From assembly GCF_001667585.1 (NCBI RefSeq), contig NZ_LZJZ01000084.1, forward strand, positions 1 through 64,000: 64,000 bases of DNA, in the 5' to 3' direction. The notes below the pieces were generated by a model. That model ran no database searches, was not told the DNA's origin, and saw only the letters and a program-made list of their open reading frames with translations. This DNA comes from Mycobacterium sp. E2733. GTDB taxonomy: Bacteria > Actinomycetota > Actinomycetes > Mycobacteriales > Mycobacteriaceae. Both the position numbers and the translations under genes were made by a program. Position 1 is the stretch's first letter. Every line of letters starts with the position of its first letter. This document shows, piece by piece, positions 17,365 to 26,646 of this stretch.

Positions 17365-17655
17365 ATGGCCGGGGTCATGCTCGTCAAACAGCGAGTCGCC
17401 AGCATCGACCGGTGGAACGCTGTGTTTCGCGACCCGAAGCTCGACGAAACGCGCCGCCACCATGGCCTGGTGGTGACGGGAACCTACATCGACGACGACG
17501 ACTCCAGCACCGTCATCGTCGTCATGGAGATGGAAAATATCGGTGCTGCAAGGCAATTCGCGGCATCGTCGGAACTCGCCTCGGCGCGCGAGCGGGCCGG
17601 CGCGATCGGCCCTCCGGACGGTGTGTGGTTAGGGCCGCGGCGGATCGACGACTGA
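17365..17655 (+). CDS. Small dimeric alpha+beta-barrel-like protein, TetR-controlled
   Basis: A 96-residue protein with a ferredoxin-like pattern (beta, helix with SIDRWNAVFRDP, beta TGTYIDDDDSSTVIVVMEME, helix AARQFAASSELASARE). It resembles small dimeric alpha+beta-barrel proteins (YciI or antibiotic-biosynthesis-monooxygenase types), but no catalytic motif can be assigned. ATG 17365 is preferred, with GGAGGT 4 nt upstream; an in-frame GTG at 17353 is possible. The strong palindromic operator upstream implies tight control by the adjacent TetR. Possible roles are ligand sensing or detoxification, inferred only from context. Confidence 0.75.
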   Translation: MAGVMLVKQRVASIDRWNAVFRDPKLDETRRHHGLVVTGTYIDDDDSSTVIVVMEMENIGAARQFAASSELASARERAGAIGPPDGVWLGPRRIDD

Positions 17656-18801
17656 TTACAGCCCGGCGAAGCGCTCCCTGACGGTTTCGGCGGTCAGCCC
17701 GTAATCGGCCAGCGAGTACTTATGTTTCGGAGCCCGCTCGCCGGACTGGCTGTCGGAGTGTGCCTTCTCCATCGCCGCCCGCGCGTCCTCGGTCATCGCC
17801 AAACCGAAGTGCCGGTAGATGTCGGCCACCGTGCCGATGGGATCGGCGATCAACTCCTTGTAGTCGACGTCGTAGAACTGGGCCGGCGAGTACTTGGCCC
17901 GGGCCGTATTGAAGCGCTCCAACCCACGCGACCAGGTATCCATTGCGTCAGCACCGATTTGGGCCCCGTCGAACGTCGTCGACCATCCTTCCGCGGTGTG
18001 CTGGGCCAGCGAGCACATCGAGGCCATGATCGTCTCGACCGGCCGATGCGTCTGAATCACCAGCGCGTCGGGGTACGTCGCCATCAAGGCATCTAACGCA
18101 AACAAGTGGCTGGGATTCTTCAGCACCCAACGCTTTTCGGCGTCGTTGAGTCCGATGAGCTGGAGGTTCCTGCGATGCCGCTGGTAGGACGGCGTCCAGT
18201 CCTGTTGCGACAGCCACTGCGCATAAGTGGGCAGGTGCGCCAACGTCTCGTAGGACACCGAATGCAGCGACTGCCGAAGCAGCTGCCAGCATTCCTCGAG
18301 CTCGTATGCGGCCATGAAGTGCAGGCCGGTGTAGCCGGGGTTGTCCTGGTGGTGCTGGTTGAATTGCGCGTCGAGTTGACGATAAAGCGGGTGCGACTCC
18401 CAGGTCTCACGTGGCGGGCGCGGCTGCGGAAACTCGGCCAGCCACATGTGCAGGCCCTGATGTGCGGGGTCGGCGCCCAGCAGGCGGTGCAGCGCGGTGG
18501 TCCCGGTGCGCACCAGGCCGGTGACGAAGATCGGGCGTTCGATCGCCACGTCGGCGTGCTGCGGATACTGCTTCCACGAGGCCTCGGACAGCAACCTGGC
18601 CACCAGCGCGCCGCGCAGGAAGAACCGATTCATCTTGCTGCCCAACACCGTAAGCCCGGCTTCCCGCCGGTAGGAGTCCAGCAGCACCTCCAGCGCTTCG
18701 AGGTAGTTGTCGTCGTTGGACCCGAAGTCGTCGAGGCCGGTCAGCTTGGTCGCCGATGCGTGCAGTTCGTCGACGGTGCCGATATCGGTGCGATCGGACA
18801 T
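17656..18801 (-). CDS. Sulfotransferase-like protein (Rv3529c type)
   Basis: A 381-residue protein of the sulfotransferase family, like Rv3529c (384 aa). The PAPS-binding P-loop-like segment is PIFVTGLVRTGTTALHRLLG (about residues 90-109). Later segments WVLKNPSHLFALDALMATYPDALVIQTHR and YSPAQFYDVDYKELIADPIGTVADIYRHFG are typical. The substrate is unknown; the context suggests a sterol-related or lipid hydroxyl group. ATG 18801 overlaps the stop of the upstream SDR gene (TGATG). It is the last gene of the KstR-controlled three-gene operon that begins at 20725, and its stop abuts the small gene on the other strand. Confidence 0.87.
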   Translation of the reverse strand: MSDRTDIGTVDELHASATKLTGLDDFGSNDDNYLEALEVLLDSYRREAGLTVLGSKMNRFFLRGALVARLLSEASWKQYPQHADVAIERPIFVTGLVRTGTTALHRLLGADPAHQGLHMWLAEFPQPRPPRETWESHPLYRQLDAQFNQHHQDNPGYTGLHFMAAYELEECWQLLRQSLHSVSYETLAHLPTYAQWLSQQDWTPSYQRHRRNLQLIGLNDAEKRWVLKNPSHLFALDALMATYPDALVIQTHRPVETIMASMCSLAQHTAEGWSTTFDGAQIGADAMDTWSRGLERFNTARAKYSPAQFYDVDYKELIADPIGTVADIYRHFGLAMTEDARAAMEKAHSDSQSGERAPKHKYSLADYGLTAETVRERFAGL

Positions 18802-19583
18802 CAGTGGTGATACTCCCCGCAGTTGACGTCCAGGGTCTGTCCGGTGATGCCGCTGGACAGATCGCTGGCCAGGAAAAGGATCGCCGAGGCGACCTCGTCT
18901 TCGGTGGGCAAGCGCTTCAGGTCGGCGTTCGCCGCGGTGGCCGCGTAGATCTGGTCCGCCGTGGTGCCGTACTTGCCGGCCTGGTGTTCGAAATAAGCCT
19001 GCAATGTTTCGCCCCAGATATAGCCGGGGGCAACGGAATTGACGCGGATCCCCTTCTCGCCCAGCTCGGTGGCCAACGATTGTGACATGGACAGCAGCGC
19101 CGACTTTGCCATCTTGTAGGCGCCGTACTTGGCCTGCGAGTGCCGCAACACCATGGAGTTGACGTTGACGATCGATCCGTGCGACTTCTCCAGCGCGGGC
19201 GTGAAAGCCTGGATGAGCCGCAACGCACCGAGCGCGCTGAGCTCGATCGCGTCGCGGATGTGCTGAAAACTGGTGCCCGCCAACGGCTTCATGGATGGCA
19301 CCCGGAACGCGTTGTTGATCAGCACGTCGACCTTGCCGTAGGTCGCCATCGTGGTCTCGACGAGGTAGTTGACCTCGTCGTCGTCGGTAATATCGGCACG
19401 CACCGCCAACGCCTTGTGCCCGGTGTCGTTGATCTGTTTGGCGACGTTTTCCAGCCGCTCCACGGTCCGCGCCGCCAGCACCAGGTCGGCTCCATCCTGT
19501 GCGCACCGGTGCGCCAGGGTGGTACCGAGCCCCGGTCCGACGCCACTGATCACGACAACCTTGTCGTTGAGCAATTCTGACAT
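18801..19583 (-). CDS. Short-chain dehydrogenase/reductase (Rv3530c type)
   Basis: A 260-residue classical SDR. The Rossmann nucleotide motif is ISGVGPGLGTTLAHR (about 12-26) with ARTVER after the second strand, NNAF replaces NNAG, and the catalytic Ser-Tyr-Lys lies in VNSMVLRHSQAKYGAYKMAKSAL. It ends with the SDR C-terminus LFLASDLSSGITGQTLDVNCGEYHH. It should oxidise or reduce a hydroxysteroid or hydroxyacyl-CoA; the exact substrate is unknown. ATG 19583 starts 2 bp after the stop of the DUF1214 gene, and the 3' end overlaps the sulfotransferase gene, so the three are one operon. Confidence 0.88.
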   Translation of the reverse strand: MSELLNDKVVVISGVGPGLGTTLAHRCAQDGADLVLAARTVERLENVAKQINDTGHKALAVRADITDDDEVNYLVETTMATYGKVDVLINNAFRVPSMKPLAGTSFQHIRDAIELSALGALRLIQAFTPALEKSHGSIVNVNSMVLRHSQAKYGAYKMAKSALLSMSQSLATELGEKGIRVNSVAPGYIWGETLQAYFEHQAGKYGTTADQIYAATAANADLKRLPTEDEVASAILFLASDLSSGITGQTLDVNCGEYHH

Positions 19584-19585
19584 CG

Positions 19586-20725
19586 TCACCCCAGCATCCT
19601 GGCCGCAATTTGTTGTTGACGCAGCGCGATTCGCGCGCGCCATTCGTCGTCGGAGATCTTGTTGTGCTCGAAGTAGGGCAACGTGGCCGGTATGGCGTCG
19701 AAGTCGACCAATTCCACGCTGGGGCCGTCCGCCTCGGTGAGCTGACGGGACACCCGCTGCCAGCGGAACTGCAAGAAGCCCCGCCGATGGTTCAGCGTCT
19801 CCACCCAGTTGGTCACGCCCGGGTTCTGGTCGGCCACGACGATGCGCACCTTCCCATCCGGATCCGCTTGCGCCTGAGTATTGTTCAGCGAGGTCTGGTG
19901 GTTGATGTAGTCCAGCGAGATGTACCACAGGCTGCCCAGTTGGAAGCCGAGGTAGGGCGCGTCGGAGACCGGGATGGTGATCACCAGGGCCTGATCCGGC
20001 CTCAGGTCGTAGTGGCCCACCGACGAGTATTGCGTCGCCAAGCCACCCGGCGTCAGCCGGGGCGCCACCATCGTGTTGACCGGGAGGTCGAGATAGAACC
20101 ACTGCGGGAATTGCAGCCACGTCTTCACCCGGTTGACAAGTTGCTTTCCGGCTGTGGCGTAACGCTTCTCGATGGTTTCGCGAGTCAGCGGCGGCGGAGC
20201 GGTGCCCGCGGTGTCCAGCCGCGAGATGGCCAGGGTGCCGCGCTGTGCGGACCAGTCGCCGTAGACCTCGCGGATGACCAGCTGCCCGGGGCTGGTGGGC
20301 CGCACCCGCCACTCGAAGCTGCCGTCCGCGGCGATCTCGAGTTCACGGTCATCGAACGCGGCCTGGCTGGCCGGCACGTTGTCATCGGTGTATTCACCGC
20401 CGAGCAGCTGGAAGCTCAGGTCGGTCGTGGTGCCGCGCCGGCCGGTGACGACGTAGTCGTGATTGGCGTGCACCCGGGTGCCGAAGTAGAGGGTGTCGGG
20501 ATTGTCCAGGCCCATCTTGGTGAACGGCCCGGTGCCCGACTGCAGGAATGGGTGGTCGCGGTCGTAGTCGAAGGCCAGGTGTATGCAGGCCGAAACGCAG
20601 CCCGCCAGATACTGCAGCCCTTCGAGCAGGTCGGCCTCGGTCTCGATGTGGGGCGCGTCGGCGACCAGTTTCTCGGCTTCGGCGATCGCTTGGGTGAGCG
20701 GGCGGGAAAAAGAATCTGCGAACAC
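19586..20725 (-). CDS. DUF1214-domain protein (Rv3531c type)
   Basis: A 379-residue protein like Rv3531c (375 aa), with a C-terminal DUF1214-type region (about 190-310: LVITIPVSDAPYLGFQLGSLWYISLDY, then the QTSLNNTQAQADPDGKVRIVVADQNPGVTNWVET strand pair). No catalytic residues are known. The GTG start at 20725 lies 10 bp downstream of a perfect KstR palindrome with no Shine-Dalgarno sequence, so a leaderless mRNA is likely. It heads the operon with the SDR and the sulfotransferase. Its function in sterol use is unknown, but regulation places it in the pathway. Confidence 0.83.
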   Translation of the reverse strand: MFADSFSRPLTQAIAEAEKLVADAPHIETEADLLEGLQYLAGCVSACIHLAFDYDRDHPFLQSGTGPFTKMGLDNPDTLYFGTRVHANHDYVVTGRRGTTTDLSFQLLGGEYTDDNVPASQAAFDDRELEIAADGSFEWRVRPTSPGQLVIREVYGDWSAQRGTLAISRLDTAGTAPPPLTRETIEKRYATAGKQLVNRVKTWLQFPQWFYLDLPVNTMVAPRLTPGGLATQYSSVGHYDLRPDQALVITIPVSDAPYLGFQLGSLWYISLDYINHQTSLNNTQAQADPDGKVRIVVADQNPGVTNWVETLNHRRGFLQFRWQRVSRQLTEADGPSVELVDFDAIPATLPYFEHNKISDDEWRARIALRQQQIAARMLG

Positions 20726-20735
20726 GCCTAGACGC

Positions 20736-20749
20736 TAGAACGTGTTCTA
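20736..20749. promoter_or_regulatory. KstR operator for the DUF1214-SDR-sulfotransferase operon
   Basis: TAGAACGTGTTCTA is identical to the box at 9569. It lies 10 bp upstream of GTG 20725. Confidence 0.92.
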
Positions 20750-20812
20750 CTTTTTCGTCAATGGCGAACGTTCCCCCGCGTCGGCCGCACGTTCAAATAC
20801 GAGGCCGACTCG

Positions 20813-21124
20813 CTAGGGTGCGCACTGCTGCGACAGATCGATCAGATGCTGTCGCACGTCCGGATGCCGATTCAGGTAGTCGATGACGTTGGGGCCGCCG
20901 CCTTCCGCCTCCGACCTGGCCTGCAGCTGCGCGTGCAGGTCGGGATGCCGCTTCAGGTAGGAGTCGATGGAATTACCTACGGTCTGATCGCACTGGGGAG
21001 CCGCGTTTGCTGTGCCCGCCAGGGGCACCGCGATCATCGTGGCGGCGGTAGCGGTCAATAGCCCCCCGGCGAGCAGGCCGTACAGCCCGCGGCGGCGAGC
21101 GCCGACTGTGTTGGATGTGCTCAT
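20813..21124 (-). CDS. Secreted hemophore-related (Rv0203-like) small protein
   Basis: A 103-residue exported protein: a basic N-terminus (RRRGLYG), a hydrophobic core LLAGGLLTATAATMIAVPLAG, then a probable signal-peptidase site after ANA (about residue 42). The mature ~60 residues begin APQCDQTVGNS and end QQCAP, with two Cys likely forming a disulfide, and hold a duplicated motif: LKRHPDLHAQL and LNRHPDVRQHL. This is the pattern of the small mycobacterial hemophore/haem-binding family (Rv0203-like). Haem binding is inferred. In M. tuberculosis this gap holds PPE genes instead. Confidence 0.8.
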   Translation of the reverse strand: MSTSNTVGARRRGLYGLLAGGLLTATAATMIAVPLAGTANAAPQCDQTVGNSIDSYLKRHPDLHAQLQARSEAEGGGPNVIDYLNRHPDVRQHLIDLSQQCAP

Positions 21125-21188
21125 GCGCGCCAGCGTACTCGCGACAGCTTTGCGGAACCTGTGCGTTCCGTCGCTCGTGAAGCGGTAG

Positions 21189-22250
21189 TCAGCGCGAGGC
21201 CGCGGCGCCGCTTTCTTGCTCGCGCTTGATTTCCAGCGCGATGTCGATGAGTTGGTCTTCCTGGCCGCCGATGAGCTTGCGCTGACCTGCCCGGTGCAGT
21301 AGCTGATGGGCGGGCACGCCGTAGCGCTCGGACTGGCGGATGGCGTGCTTGAGGAAGCTCGAGTACACCCCGGAGTAGCCCATGATCAGCGCGTTGCGGT
21401 CCAGCAGGCACTCGGCGGGCATCGCCGGGGCGACCACCTCTTCGGCGGCGTCGGCGATGTCGAAGAAGTCGATCCCGGTCTTGACGCCGATCTTGTCGAA
21501 CACACCGATGAGCGCCTCGACGGGCGCGTTGCCGGCGCCGGCGCCGAACCGGCGGCACGAGCCGTCGATCTGCTTGGCACCCGCGCGGACGGCCTCCACC
21601 GAGTTGGCCACCCCGAGGCCGAGGTTCTCGTGCCCGTGGAAACCGACCTGGGCGTCGTCGCCGAGCTCGTCGACCAGGGCGGCCACCCGGTCGCGCACCC
21701 CTTCCAGAACCAGCGCGCCGGCCGAGTCGACCACGTAGACGCACTGGCAGCCCGCATCGGCCATGATGCGGGCTTGCTGCGCGAGCTTTTCCGGCGGGAT
21801 GGTGTGGCTCATCATCAGGAATCCGACGGTTTCCAGCCCCAGCTCGCGCGCCAGGCCGAAGTGCTGAATGGAGACGTCGGCCTCGGTGCAGTGGGTGGCG
21901 ATCCGGCAGATCGAGCCGCCGTTGTTCTGGGCTTCCTTGATGTCCTCCTTGGTGCCCACGCCGGGCAGCATCAAAAAGGCGATCTTGGCTTCCTTGGCCG
22001 TCTCGGCGGCCAGCTTGATCAGCTCCTGCTCGGGCGTCTTGGAGAACCCGTAGTTGAAGCTCGACCCGCCCAGCCCATCACCATGGGTGACCTCGATGAC
22101 GGGCACACCCGCGGTGTCCAGGGCGGCCACGATGGCACCCACCTCTTCTTTGGTGAATTGGTGGCGCTTGTGATGCGAGCCGTCCCGCAACGACGTGTCG
22201 GTAAGTCGCACGTCCCAGATCGGGTTGAAGAAAATCTCCTGAGTGCTCAT
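21189..22250 (-). CDS. hsaF: 4-hydroxy-2-oxohexanoate (oxovalerate-type) aldolase HsaF
   Basis: A 353-residue HMGL-like TIM-barrel aldolase. The signature [17 protein letters not shown] (about 16-32) carries the metal/catalytic residues, and [16 protein letters not shown] with the HxH motif gives further Mn ligands. It cleaves the 4-hydroxy-2-oxo acid from HsaE to pyruvate and propionaldehyde. The aldehyde is channelled to HsaG, its complex partner. ATG 22250 overlaps the hsaG stop (ATGA). It is the last gene of the hsaE-G-F operon and corresponds to Rv3534c. Confidence 0.94.
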   Translation of the reverse strand: MSTQEIFFNPIWDVRLTDTSLRDGSHHKRHQFTKEEVGAIVAALDTAGVPVIEVTHGDGLGGSSFNYGFSKTPEQELIKLAAETAKEAKIAFLMLPGVGTKEDIKEAQNNGGSICRIATHCTEADVSIQHFGLARELGLETVGFLMMSHTIPPEKLAQQARIMADAGCQCVYVVDSAGALVLEGVRDRVAALVDELGDDAQVGFHGHENLGLGVANSVEAVRAGAKQIDGSCRRFGAGAGNAPVEALIGVFDKIGVKTGIDFFDIADAAEEVVAPAMPAECLLDRNALIMGYSGVYSSFLKHAIRQSERYGVPAHQLLHRAGQRKLIGGQEDQLIDIALEIKREQESGAAASR

Positions 22251-23191
22251 GCTTGCATTCCTCCCGCCGTCCGACCAGCGGCCGCCGCTAAGGATTCTTT
22301 CGCGATCTCCTCGCCGACCTTGGTGGCCGCGGCGGTCATGATGTCCAGATTGCCCGCGTATGGGGGCAGATAATCGCCGGCACCTTCGACCTCGACAAAG
22401 GTGGTGACGACCGCCTGGCCGCCGGAGTTGATCGACGGCTCGTCGAACTGCGGCTCGTTGAGCAGGCGGTAGCCCGGCACATAGGTCTGCACCTCGGCCA
22501 CCACGTCGTGGATGGATTTGGCGATCGCGTCCCGGTCGGCGTCCTCGGGGATGGCGCAGAAGATGGTGTCGCGCATGATCATCGGCGGGTCGGCGGGGTT
22601 GAGGATGATGATCGCCTTGCCGCGCTTGGCGCCGCCGATGGTTTCCACGCCCTTGCTGGTGGTCTTGGTGAACTCGTCGATATTGGCGCGGGTGCCCGGC
22701 CCCGCGGAGACCGACGCCACCGACGCCACGATCTCGGCGTAGGGCACCCCGCCCTGATCGACCAGCGCGCGACTAACCGCGTAAACGATCGGGATGGTCG
22801 CCTGCCCCCCGCAGGTGATCATGTTGACGTTCGGCGCATCCAGGTGCTGTCGCAGGTTCGCCGGCGGGATGACCGCGGGGCCCACCGCGGCCGGCGTCAG
22901 GTCGATCGCCCGAATACCGGCGGCCTCATACTTCGGCGCCGCGTCCCGGTGCACGTAGGCGCTGGTCGCCTCGAACACCAGGTCGGGCTTCTCGGACTGG
23001 GCCAGCAGCCAGTCCACCCCTTCGTGCGTGGTCTCCAGACCCAGCTTGCGGGCCCGCGCCAGCCCTTCGCTTTCCGGGTCGATGCCGACCATCCAGCGCG
23101 GCTCCAGCCAGTCGGACCGCAGCAGTTTGTAGAGCAGGTCAGTGCTGATGTTTCCCGACCCGACAATGGCCACACTCGCCTTAGCCGGCAT
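22247..23191 (-). CDS. hsaG: Acylating propionaldehyde/acetaldehyde dehydrogenase HsaG
   Basis: A 314-residue CoA-acylating aldehyde dehydrogenase. The NAD-binding N-terminus is [18 protein letters not shown] and the catalytic Cys127 sits in [12 protein letters not shown]. It converts the propionaldehyde released by HsaF to propionyl-CoA, using NAD+ and CoA, with tunnelling inside the HsaF-HsaG complex. The length and gene order match Rv3535c. The 3' end overlaps hsaF by 4 nt, and hsaE is 52 bp upstream. Confidence 0.94.
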   Translation of the reverse strand: MPAKASVAIVGSGNISTDLLYKLLRSDWLEPRWMVGIDPESEGLARARKLGLETTHEGVDWLLAQSEKPDLVFEATSAYVHRDAAPKYEAAGIRAIDLTPAAVGPAVIPPANLRQHLDAPNVNMITCGGQATIPIVYAVSRALVDQGGVPYAEIVASVASVSAGPGTRANIDEFTKTTSKGVETIGGAKRGKAIIILNPADPPMIMRDTIFCAIPEDADRDAIAKSIHDVVAEVQTYVPGYRLLNEPQFDEPSINSGGQAVVTTFVEVEGAGDYLPPYAGNLDIMTAAATKVGEEIAKESLAAAAGRTAGGMQA

Positions 23192-23243
23192 GACGCTCCT
23201 TTGCGAAGCTCTCGATATTTAAGTCCGACGATTTAATTCGAGA

Positions 23244-24029
23244 CTATTCGAACGACAATTGAACAGAACCCAGGCCCGCGAACTCGGCCACAAACTTGTC
23301 ACCGGCGTGCGCGTCGATCGCTCGCGTGCACGATCCGGGAAGCACCAGGTCGCCTCTGCGCAGCCGTACGCCGAAGCCCTCCACCTTGCGGGCCAGCCAA
23401 GCCACCGCGGTGACCGGGTTGCCCAGCACCGCGTCGGTGCGGCCCTTGGCGACGACCTCGCCGTTGCAGCTGAGCACCGCGTCGATTCCTTTGACGTCGA
23501 TGTCGCGCGGCGAGACGCGCCCCCCGCCGAGAACGAAGCCCGCGGACGAGGCGTTGTCGGCGATCGTGTCGCACAACTCGATCTTCCAGTCGGTGATCCT
23601 GGTGTCGATCAACTCGATCGAAGGGACCAGCGCCTCGGTCGCAGCGAGCACGTCTTCCTCAGTGCAGCTGGCTCCCGGCAGGTCGGCGTTCAGGATGAAG
23701 CCGACCTCGACCTCGACCCTCGGCCACAGGTAGCGACTCGCCTTGACCGGCGTGTCCTCGAACAATTGCATCTCGTCCAGCAAATGCCCGTAGTCCGGCT
23801 CGTCGACCCCCATCATCTGCTGGATCGCCTTCGATGACAGGCCCACCTTGTGGCCCAGCACGCGGGCTCCCTCGGCGACCCGCTGACGGATGTTGATCAG
23901 CTGGATTTCGTAGGCGTCGACGACGTCGATGTCGGGGTGGGCGGCAGTCAGCGGCGCGATCGGTTCGCGGCTCCGCTCAGCCTGTGCCAGCTCGGCAGCG
24001 AGCTCGTCTCGCGTCGCAACACTGAGCAT
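23244..24029 (-). CDS. hsaE: 2-hydroxyhexa-2,4-dienoate hydratase HsaE
   Basis: A 261-residue member of the fumarylacetoacetase/2-hydroxypentadienoate hydratase family, the same length as Rv3536c. Typical segments are GHKVGLSSKAIQQMMGVDEPDYGHLLDEM, PRVEVEVGFIL (metal-ligand Glu residues) and LVLPGSCTRAIDAHAGDKFVAEFAGLGSVQLSFE. It hydrates the dienoate released by HsaD. ATG 24029 starts the family N-terminus MLSVATRDELAAEL; the frame remains open upstream through the KstR box, and that part is not credible coding. It diverges from kstD. Confidence 0.93.
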   Translation of the reverse strand: MLSVATRDELAAELAQAERSREPIAPLTAAHPDIDVVDAYEIQLINIRQRVAEGARVLGHKVGLSSKAIQQMMGVDEPDYGHLLDEMQLFEDTPVKASRYLWPRVEVEVGFILNADLPGASCTEEDVLAATEALVPSIELIDTRITDWKIELCDTIADNASSAGFVLGGGRVSPRDIDVKGIDAVLSCNGEVVAKGRTDAVLGNPVTAVAWLARKVEGFGVRLRRGDLVLPGSCTRAIDAHAGDKFVAEFAGLGSVQLSFE

Positions 24030-24086
24030 CTGCAGAAGTCCCCTCGTTCGTGTGACCGGCCCAGTAGCGCCCGGCCCGGGCAATTC

Positions 24087-24100
24087 TATAACGTGTTCTA
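24087..24100. promoter_or_regulatory. KstR operator between hsaE and kstD
   Basis: TATAACGTGTTCTA matches TnnAACnnGTTnnA. It ends one base before the kstD ATG (24102), so the operator overlaps the likely kstD promoter and transcription start. It also lies 57 bp upstream of hsaE. Confidence 0.9.
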
Positions 24101-24101
24101 C

Positions 24102-25784
24102 ATGACAGCACAGGAGCTCGACGTCGTCGTGGTGGGGAGCGGCGGAGCCGGCATGGTGGCTGCCCTTACCGCCGCTCACCGGGGCCTTTCCACAGTAGTC
24201 ATCGAGAAGGCCGCGCACTATGGTGGCTCGACCGCCCGCTCAGGTGGAGGCGTGTGGATTCCCAACAACGAGGTGCTCAAGCGTGACGGCGTCCGCGACA
24301 ACCCCGAGGCGGCCCGGACGTACCTGCACGGCATCATCGGCAACATCGTCGAGCCGGAACGCATCGACACCTACCTCGACCGCGGACCCGAGATGCTGTC
24401 GTTCGTGCTGAAGCACACGCCGCTGAAGATGTGCTGGGTTCCGCGCTACTCCGACTACTACCCGGAGGCGCCGGGCGGTCGTGCGGAAGGTCGCTCGATC
24501 GAGCCGAAGCCGTTCGACGCCCGCAAGCTGGGTGCCGACATGCCCGGCCTGGAGCCGGCATACGGCAAGGTGCCGCTCAACGTGGTTGTGATGCAACAGG
24601 ACTACGTGCGGCTGAACCAGCTGAAGCGACACCCGCGCGGAGTGCTGCGCAGCCTGAAGGTCGGCGCCCGCACCATGTGGGCGAAGGCGACCGGTAAGAA
24701 CCTCGTCGGCATGGGCCGGGCGTTGATCGGCCCGCTACGGATCGGGCTGCAGCAAGCCGGCGTTCCGGTGCTGCTCAACACCGCGCTGACCGATCTCTAC
24801 GTCGAGGACGGCGTGGTGCGCGGCGTCTACGTCCGCGACACCGGCGCATCGGAGTCATCGGAGCCGCGCCTGATTCGCGCCCGGCGCGGGGTCATCCTCG
24901 CCTCCGGCGGCTTCGAGCACAACGAGCAGATGCGGGTGAAGTACCAGCGCGCGCCGATCACCACGGAGTGGACCGTCGGCGCCAAGGCCAATACCGGCGA
25001 TGGCATCGTGGCCGCCGAAAAGTTGGGTGCCGCACTGGAACTGATGGAAGACGCCTGGTGGGGCCCGACCGTTCCGCTGGTGGGTGCCCCGTGGTTCGCG
25101 TTGTCGGAACGCAATTCGCCGGGATCGATCATCGTCAACATGTCGGGCAAGCGGTTCATGAACGAGTCGATGCCCTACGTCGAGGCTTGCCACCACATGT
25201 ACGGCGGGGAATTCGGCCAGGGCTCGGGGCCGGGCGAGAACATTCCGGCGTGGCTGGTGTTCGACCAGCAGTACCGGGACCGCTACATTTTCGCGGGATT
25301 GCAACCGGGGCAACGCATTCCCCGCAAATGGCTCGAGTCCGGGGTCATCATCCAGGCTGACACACTCGAGGAGCTCGCCCAGAAGGCCGGCCTCCCGGCG
25401 GCCGAGTTTTTGGCTACCGTGCAGCGATTCAACGGTTTCGCCCGGTCTGGTGTCGACGAGGATTACCACCGCGGCGAGAGCGCGTACGACCGCTACTACG
25501 GCGACCCGACCAACAAACCCAATCCCAACCTCGGCGAGCTCACGCACGCGCCGTACTACGCCGCCAAGATGGTGCCCGGAGACCTGGGCACGAAGGGCGG
25601 CGTCCGCACCGACGTCCACGGCCGTGCGTTGCGCGACGACGGCACGATCATCGAGGGTCTTTACGCCGCAGGCAATGTCAGCGCCCCGGTGATGGGTCAC
25701 ACCTACCCGGGTCCGGGCGGCACGATTGGCCCGGCGATGACCTTCGGCTACTTGGCCGCACTGCACATTGCGGGGGAGAACTGA
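24102..25784 (+). CDS. kstD: 3-ketosteroid delta-1-dehydrogenase KstD
   Basis: A 560-residue flavoprotein (Rv3537 is 563 aa). The FAD dinucleotide motif is VVVVGSGGAGMVAALTAAHRGLSTVVIEKA (about 8-37), followed by GGSTARSGGGVWIP. The C-terminal flavin-binding part has GLYAAGNVSAPVMGHTYPGPGGTIGPAMTFGYLAA, the KstD fingerprint. It introduces the 1,2 double bond into 3-ketosteroids, which together with C9 hydroxylation opens ring B. ATG 24102 is immediately after the KstR box, implying a leaderless mRNA. It is followed 1 bp later by the hydratase gene. Confidence 0.95.
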   Translation: MTAQELDVVVVGSGGAGMVAALTAAHRGLSTVVIEKAAHYGGSTARSGGGVWIPNNEVLKRDGVRDNPEAARTYLHGIIGNIVEPERIDTYLDRGPEMLSFVLKHTPLKMCWVPRYSDYYPEAPGGRAEGRSIEPKPFDARKLGADMPGLEPAYGKVPLNVVVMQQDYVRLNQLKRHPRGVLRSLKVGARTMWAKATGKNLVGMGRALIGPLRIGLQQAGVPVLLNTALTDLYVEDGVVRGVYVRDTGASESSEPRLIRARRGVILASGGFEHNEQMRVKYQRAPITTEWTVGAKANTGDGIVAAEKLGAALELMEDAWWGPTVPLVGAPWFALSERNSPGSIIVNMSGKRFMNESMPYVEACHHMYGGEFGQGSGPGENIPAWLVFDQQYRDRYIFAGLQPGQRIPRKWLESGVIIQADTLEELAQKAGLPAAEFLATVQRFNGFARSGVDEDYHRGESAYDRYYGDPTNKPNPNLGELTHAPYYAAKMVPGDLGTKGGVRTDVHGRALRDDGTIIEGLYAAGNVSAPVMGHTYPGPGGTIGPAMTFGYLAALHIAGEN

Positions 25785-25785
25785 T

Positions 25786-26646
25786 ATGCCCATCGATGTA
25801 GACGTCGCGCTGGCCGCCGAGCTGGAACCCATCGAATTCGCTTGGACGAGCAGCGATGTGCAGCTCTACCACTTGGCGTTGGGGGCAGGCAAGGATCCGA
25901 TGGACCCGCGCGAATTGCGCTACCTCGTTGACGACACGCCGCAGGTCCTGCCGACGTTCGGCAACGTGGCGGCCACGTTTCACCTGACCAGGCCGCCGAC
26001 CGTGCAATTCCCCGGTATCGACATCGGACTGAGCAAGGTGCTGCACGCCAGCGAGCGGGTGGAGGCGCCCGGGCCACTGCCGCCGTCGGGATCCGCCCGC
26101 GCCGTCACCCGGTTCACCGACATCTGGGACAAGGGCAAGGCCGCGGTGATCTGGAGTGAGACGGCGGTCAGCGCGCCCGACGGCACGCTGCTGTGGACCC
26201 AACGGCGCTCCATCTTCGCCCGTGGCGAAGGTGGCTTCGGCGGCGAGCGTGGGCCGTCGACTTCGGACGCGGCACCCGACCGCGCGCCCGATGTCGAGGT
26301 CGCGGTGCCGATCCTGCCGCAGCAAGCCCTGCTGTACCGGCTCTGCGGGGATCGCAACCCGCTGCACTCCGACCCGGAATTCGCTGCGGCCGCTGGCTTT
26401 TCGCAGCCCATCCTGCACGGCCTGTGCACGTACGGCATGACGTGCAAGGCCATCGTCGACACGCTGCTCGACGGCGACGCCGGCGCCGTGGCCGCCTACG
26501 GCGCGCGCTTCGCCGGTGTGGCGTTTCCCGGCGAGACGCTAAAAGTCGGCATCTGGAAGGAAGACGGGCGATTGCTGGCCAGCGTGGTCGCGCCCTCGCG
26601 CGACAACGCCGTGGTTTTGAGCGGCGTCGAGTTGGTGCCGGCCTAG
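25786..26646 (+). CDS. hsd4B: Double hot-dog (MaoC-like) steroid enoyl-CoA hydratase (Rv3538 type, Hsd4B/ChsH3)
   Basis: A 286-residue MaoC/MFE-2-type 2-enoyl-CoA hydratase. The second hot-dog domain has the hydratase-2 motif YRLCGDRNPLHSDPEFAAAAGF followed by QPILHGLCTYG, with the Asp and His expected for catalysis. The N-terminal half is a degenerate hot-dog. It matches Rv3538 in length; Rv3538 is reported to hydrate a steroid side-chain enoyl-CoA. Despite the hsd name it has no Rossmann motif. It starts 1 bp after kstD in the same operon and is convergent with ltp2 across a palindromic hairpin. Confidence 0.88.
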   Translation: MPIDVDVALAAELEPIEFAWTSSDVQLYHLALGAGKDPMDPRELRYLVDDTPQVLPTFGNVAATFHLTRPPTVQFPGIDIGLSKVLHASERVEAPGPLPPSGSARAVTRFTDIWDKGKAAVIWSETAVSAPDGTLLWTQRRSIFARGEGGFGGERGPSTSDAAPDRAPDVEVAVPILPQQALLYRLCGDRNPLHSDPEFAAAAGFSQPILHGLCTYGMTCKAIVDTLLDGDAGAVAAYGARFAGVAFPGETLKVGIWKEDGRLLASVVAPSRDNAVVLSGVELVPA

